Of a stretch of DNA of 64,000 nt, positions 62,525 through 64,000 are shown one piece after another. The notes under the pieces are model-generated. The model was not told the DNA's origin. It saw only the letters and a list, made by a program, of their open reading frames with translations, and searched no databases. Made by a program: the position numbers and the translations under genes. The stretch comes from Sulfitobacter mediterraneus (lineage in GTDB: Bacteria > Pseudomonadota > Alphaproteobacteria > Rhodobacterales > Rhodobacteraceae): positions 310,001-374,000 of the forward strand of contig NZ_CP069004.1 of assembly GCF_016801775.1 (NCBI RefSeq). The letters are read 5' to 3'. The stretch's first letter is position 1, and every line of letters begins with the position of its first letter.

Positions 62525-63085
62525 TTAGCTGTTGGGCTGAAAACGCCCGAACCGGCCCTGATCAAACATCAACCCGGCGCCTTTGCCGCGTCGTTCTGTG
62601 ACTTCGGTCACTTTGCCCAGAACGATCGAATGATCGCCAGCCGGATGCACCGCAAAAGTCTCGCACTGGAACGCGGCCAGACAGCCCGCCAGATGCGGTG
62701 TGCCCTGATCACCAGCGGTCCAGTCAAAGCGGTCAAACCCATCGCCGTTACGGGCAAAATGGTCTGCAAGGGGCTGCTGGTTGTCGCCCAATACGTGAAT
62801 GCAGAAATGCGAGGCCTGCACGAAAGCGTCATGACGCTGCGAGCGTAAAGCAGGGGACCAAAGCACCAAAGGCGGGTCCAAAGAGATCGACGAGAAACTG
62901 TTGGCCGTCATGCCAATGGGCCCCATCGGGGTATCCACAGTGACCACGGTCACACCGGTACCAAATCGACCAAAGGCATGGCGCAGGGCCGCGCCATCGT
63001 CAGACTGCGGGGCAAAAGTGATCACATCGTCATCCATCGCGCCAAGCGGTGCCACGGCTGCCTGTAATTGTCCATAACGCGCCAT
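62525..63085 (-). CDS. Flavin reductase family protein
   Basis: A 186-residue protein with a single flavin-reductase/FMN-binding domain (FGRFGTGVTVVTVDTPMG, GMTANSFSSISLDPPLVLWS, FCIHVLGDNQQPLADHFAR). Such proteins supply reduced FMN to a monooxygenase component, or act alone. No monooxygenase is in the window. Its stop lies 3 bp from the tamB stop in a convergent arrangement. A second ATG 16 codons in (MDDDVITF) is a possible start. Confidence 0.9.
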   Translation of the reverse strand: MARYGQLQAAVAPLGAMDDDVITFAPQSDDGAALRHAFGRFGTGVTVVTVDTPMGPIGMTANSFSSISLDPPLVLWSPALRSQRHDAFVQASHFCIHVLGDNQQPLADHFARNGDGFDRFDWTAGDQGTPHLAGCLAAFQCETFAVHPAGDHSIVLGKVTEVTERRGKGAGLMFDQGRFGRFQPNS

Positions 63086-63326
63086 GTGTGGTTGCGCCTT
63101 TTCTGTTCTGGATCGGTTTCTCAGACCTTCTATCTAGGGCGCGAATGCGCATTGCGCAGGGTCAAAATGCGGCATTTCCAAGAATTCTTCGCCCAGGTGA
63201 GTTTGAATTTGGTGTTTTGCGGCGCTGTGGGCGGCAAAATTCGAAAATTAACCTCTTCTCAAGAATTGCACTTTAGCGATCGTTCCACCCGCAAACCAGC
63301 ACACTAACAGACATTCCGGAGCAGGT

Positions 63327-64000
63327 GTGAAAGACAACAATTATCTCAAAGCGGAATTGACCGATCTGATCCAATCGGACGAAAGCACCTGGAATTTTAT
63401 TCAGCAAGGTTCGCTTGACGGAATCTGGTATTGGGATCTCGAAGATCCGGCAAACGAATGGATGAGCCCCGAGTTATGGGAACTGTTCGGCATTGACCCA
63501 GCAACCAAAACCCATTGCCCGGATGAATGGCAGGACATCATCTTTCCCGAAGATCTGGCCTTGGCGCTCAAGAATTTTGAGGCCCATTGTGCAGATCCCG
63601 AATGCCCATACGATCAGGTGGTGCGATACCGCCATGCGGATGGATCGGTGGTTTGGGTGCGCTGCCGCGGCCTTGCGATCCGTGATGAGACAGGCAAACC
63701 CATTCGAATGCTGGGCGCACATACAGATTTGACCGCTGTCAAGAAGTCGGAAGAAAACGCCCGCAATGGCTGGCGGGCGGCAGAACTGGCCAATTCTGAG
63801 CTGAAATCCTTTGCCTATTCCGTGTCGCACGACATGAAAGCCCCCGCAAATACGCTCAAGCTGCTTTTGGACGAGTTGGAGCATCTTGGCCTTGGCTCAG
63901 AGCGGTCCGAGGCACAATCCATTCTGGATATGGCCCAAAAAACTGTCACGAGGATGCAGACCCAAATCGATGATATTCTTGATTACACCAGTGTCATCGG
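63327..64000 (+). CDS. PAS-domain sensor histidine kinase, N-terminal part (3' end outside window)
   Basis: A frame starting at GTG 63327 after GGAGCAG and open to the right edge; 224 residues are visible. Residues 20-145 form a PAS/PAC domain (GSLDGIWYWDLEDPANEWMS, DEWQDIIFPEDLALALKNFE, YRHADGSVVWVRCRGLAIRD, GAHTDLTAVKKSEE). A helix then leads into the HisKA H-box SFAYSVSHDMKAPANTLKLL with the phospho-acceptor His near residue 173. No membrane segment is visible, so it is likely a soluble sensor. The ATPase domain would follow beyond the window. Confidence 0.9.
   Translation, partial: MKDNNYLKAELTDLIQSDESTWNFIQQGSLDGIWYWDLEDPANEWMSPELWELFGIDPATKTHCPDEWQDIIFPEDLALALKNFEAHCADPECPYDQVVRYRHADGSVVWVRCRGLAIRDETGKPIRMLGAHTDLTAVKKSEENARNGWRAAELANSELKSFAYSVSHDMKAPANTLKLLLDELEHLGLGSERSEAQSILDMAQKTVTRMQTQIDDILDYTSVI

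Overview
The window is a high-GC chromosomal segment from an alphaproteobacterium, almost certainly of the Rhodobacterales (Roseobacter group). The evidence is the gene order helicase / S4 protein / FdxA / CarD, an aa3-type CtaD, a tRNA-Tyr next to a TrmH-family methyltransferase, many small Rhodobacterales-type hypothetical proteins, and G-tract intergenic elements. No phage, plasmid, transposase, integrase or CRISPR array is visible. Both edges cut genes: a helicase C-terminus at the left and a PAS histidine kinase at the right.

Layout. 1-2.6 kb: RNA helicase tail, S4 protein, fdxA, carD. 2.6-4.5 kb: divergent cobS and cobT (cobalamin nucleotide-loop assembly). 4.5-8.5 kb: a structured non-coding stretch, a Kef-type K+/H+ antiporter, and an Lrp regulator divergent from hpd. 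8.6-12.5 kb: a large membrane protein with PilM-like and PilP-like ends, a SIMPL protein and an AT-rich orphan gene. 12.6-18 kb: metY, a glycosyltransferase-like protein and three unrecognised genes. 18.05-18.87 kb: a tandem array of about 205-bp units carrying 3' pieces of tRNA-Tyr, ending in the intact gene. 19-25 kb: TrmH-family methyltransferase, zinc-ribbon protein, CoA-binding protein, and a histidine cluster (hisB, hisH, hisA, hisF, hisE) interrupted by two opposite-strand DUF2147 genes. 25-36 kb: small regulators, a response regulator, tRNA-Gly, MFS and MAPEG proteins, ctaD, pabB, lipB, a DsbA-family protein, a peptidoglycan-binding-domain protein and tRNA-Leu.

36.5-56.7 kb is mainly carbon metabolism. 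A LacI regulator faces a sugar ABC transporter, galactonate dehydratase, a short-chain dehydrogenase and aldose 1-epimerase. Together these fit oxidative (De Ley-Doudoroff) use of galactose or a related sugar. An opposing oligopeptide ABC operon ends in a dipeptidase gene and is faced by a LysR gene. Then zwf-edd-eda gives an Entner-Doudoroff operon preceded by a LacI-type palindrome. 56.9-62.5 kb encodes the TamA/TamB outer-membrane assembly pair, followed by a flavin reductase and the truncated histidine kinase.

The most unusual region is 15.2-18.9 kb. The tRNA-Tyr array is organised like the E. coli tyrT locus, whose tandem repeats also carry the tRNA 3' end. Beside it sit a helix-rich protein of unknown function and a protein whose Cys/His spacing recalls CNF1-type deamidases. 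All functional statements here come from reading the sequence; no database search was run.
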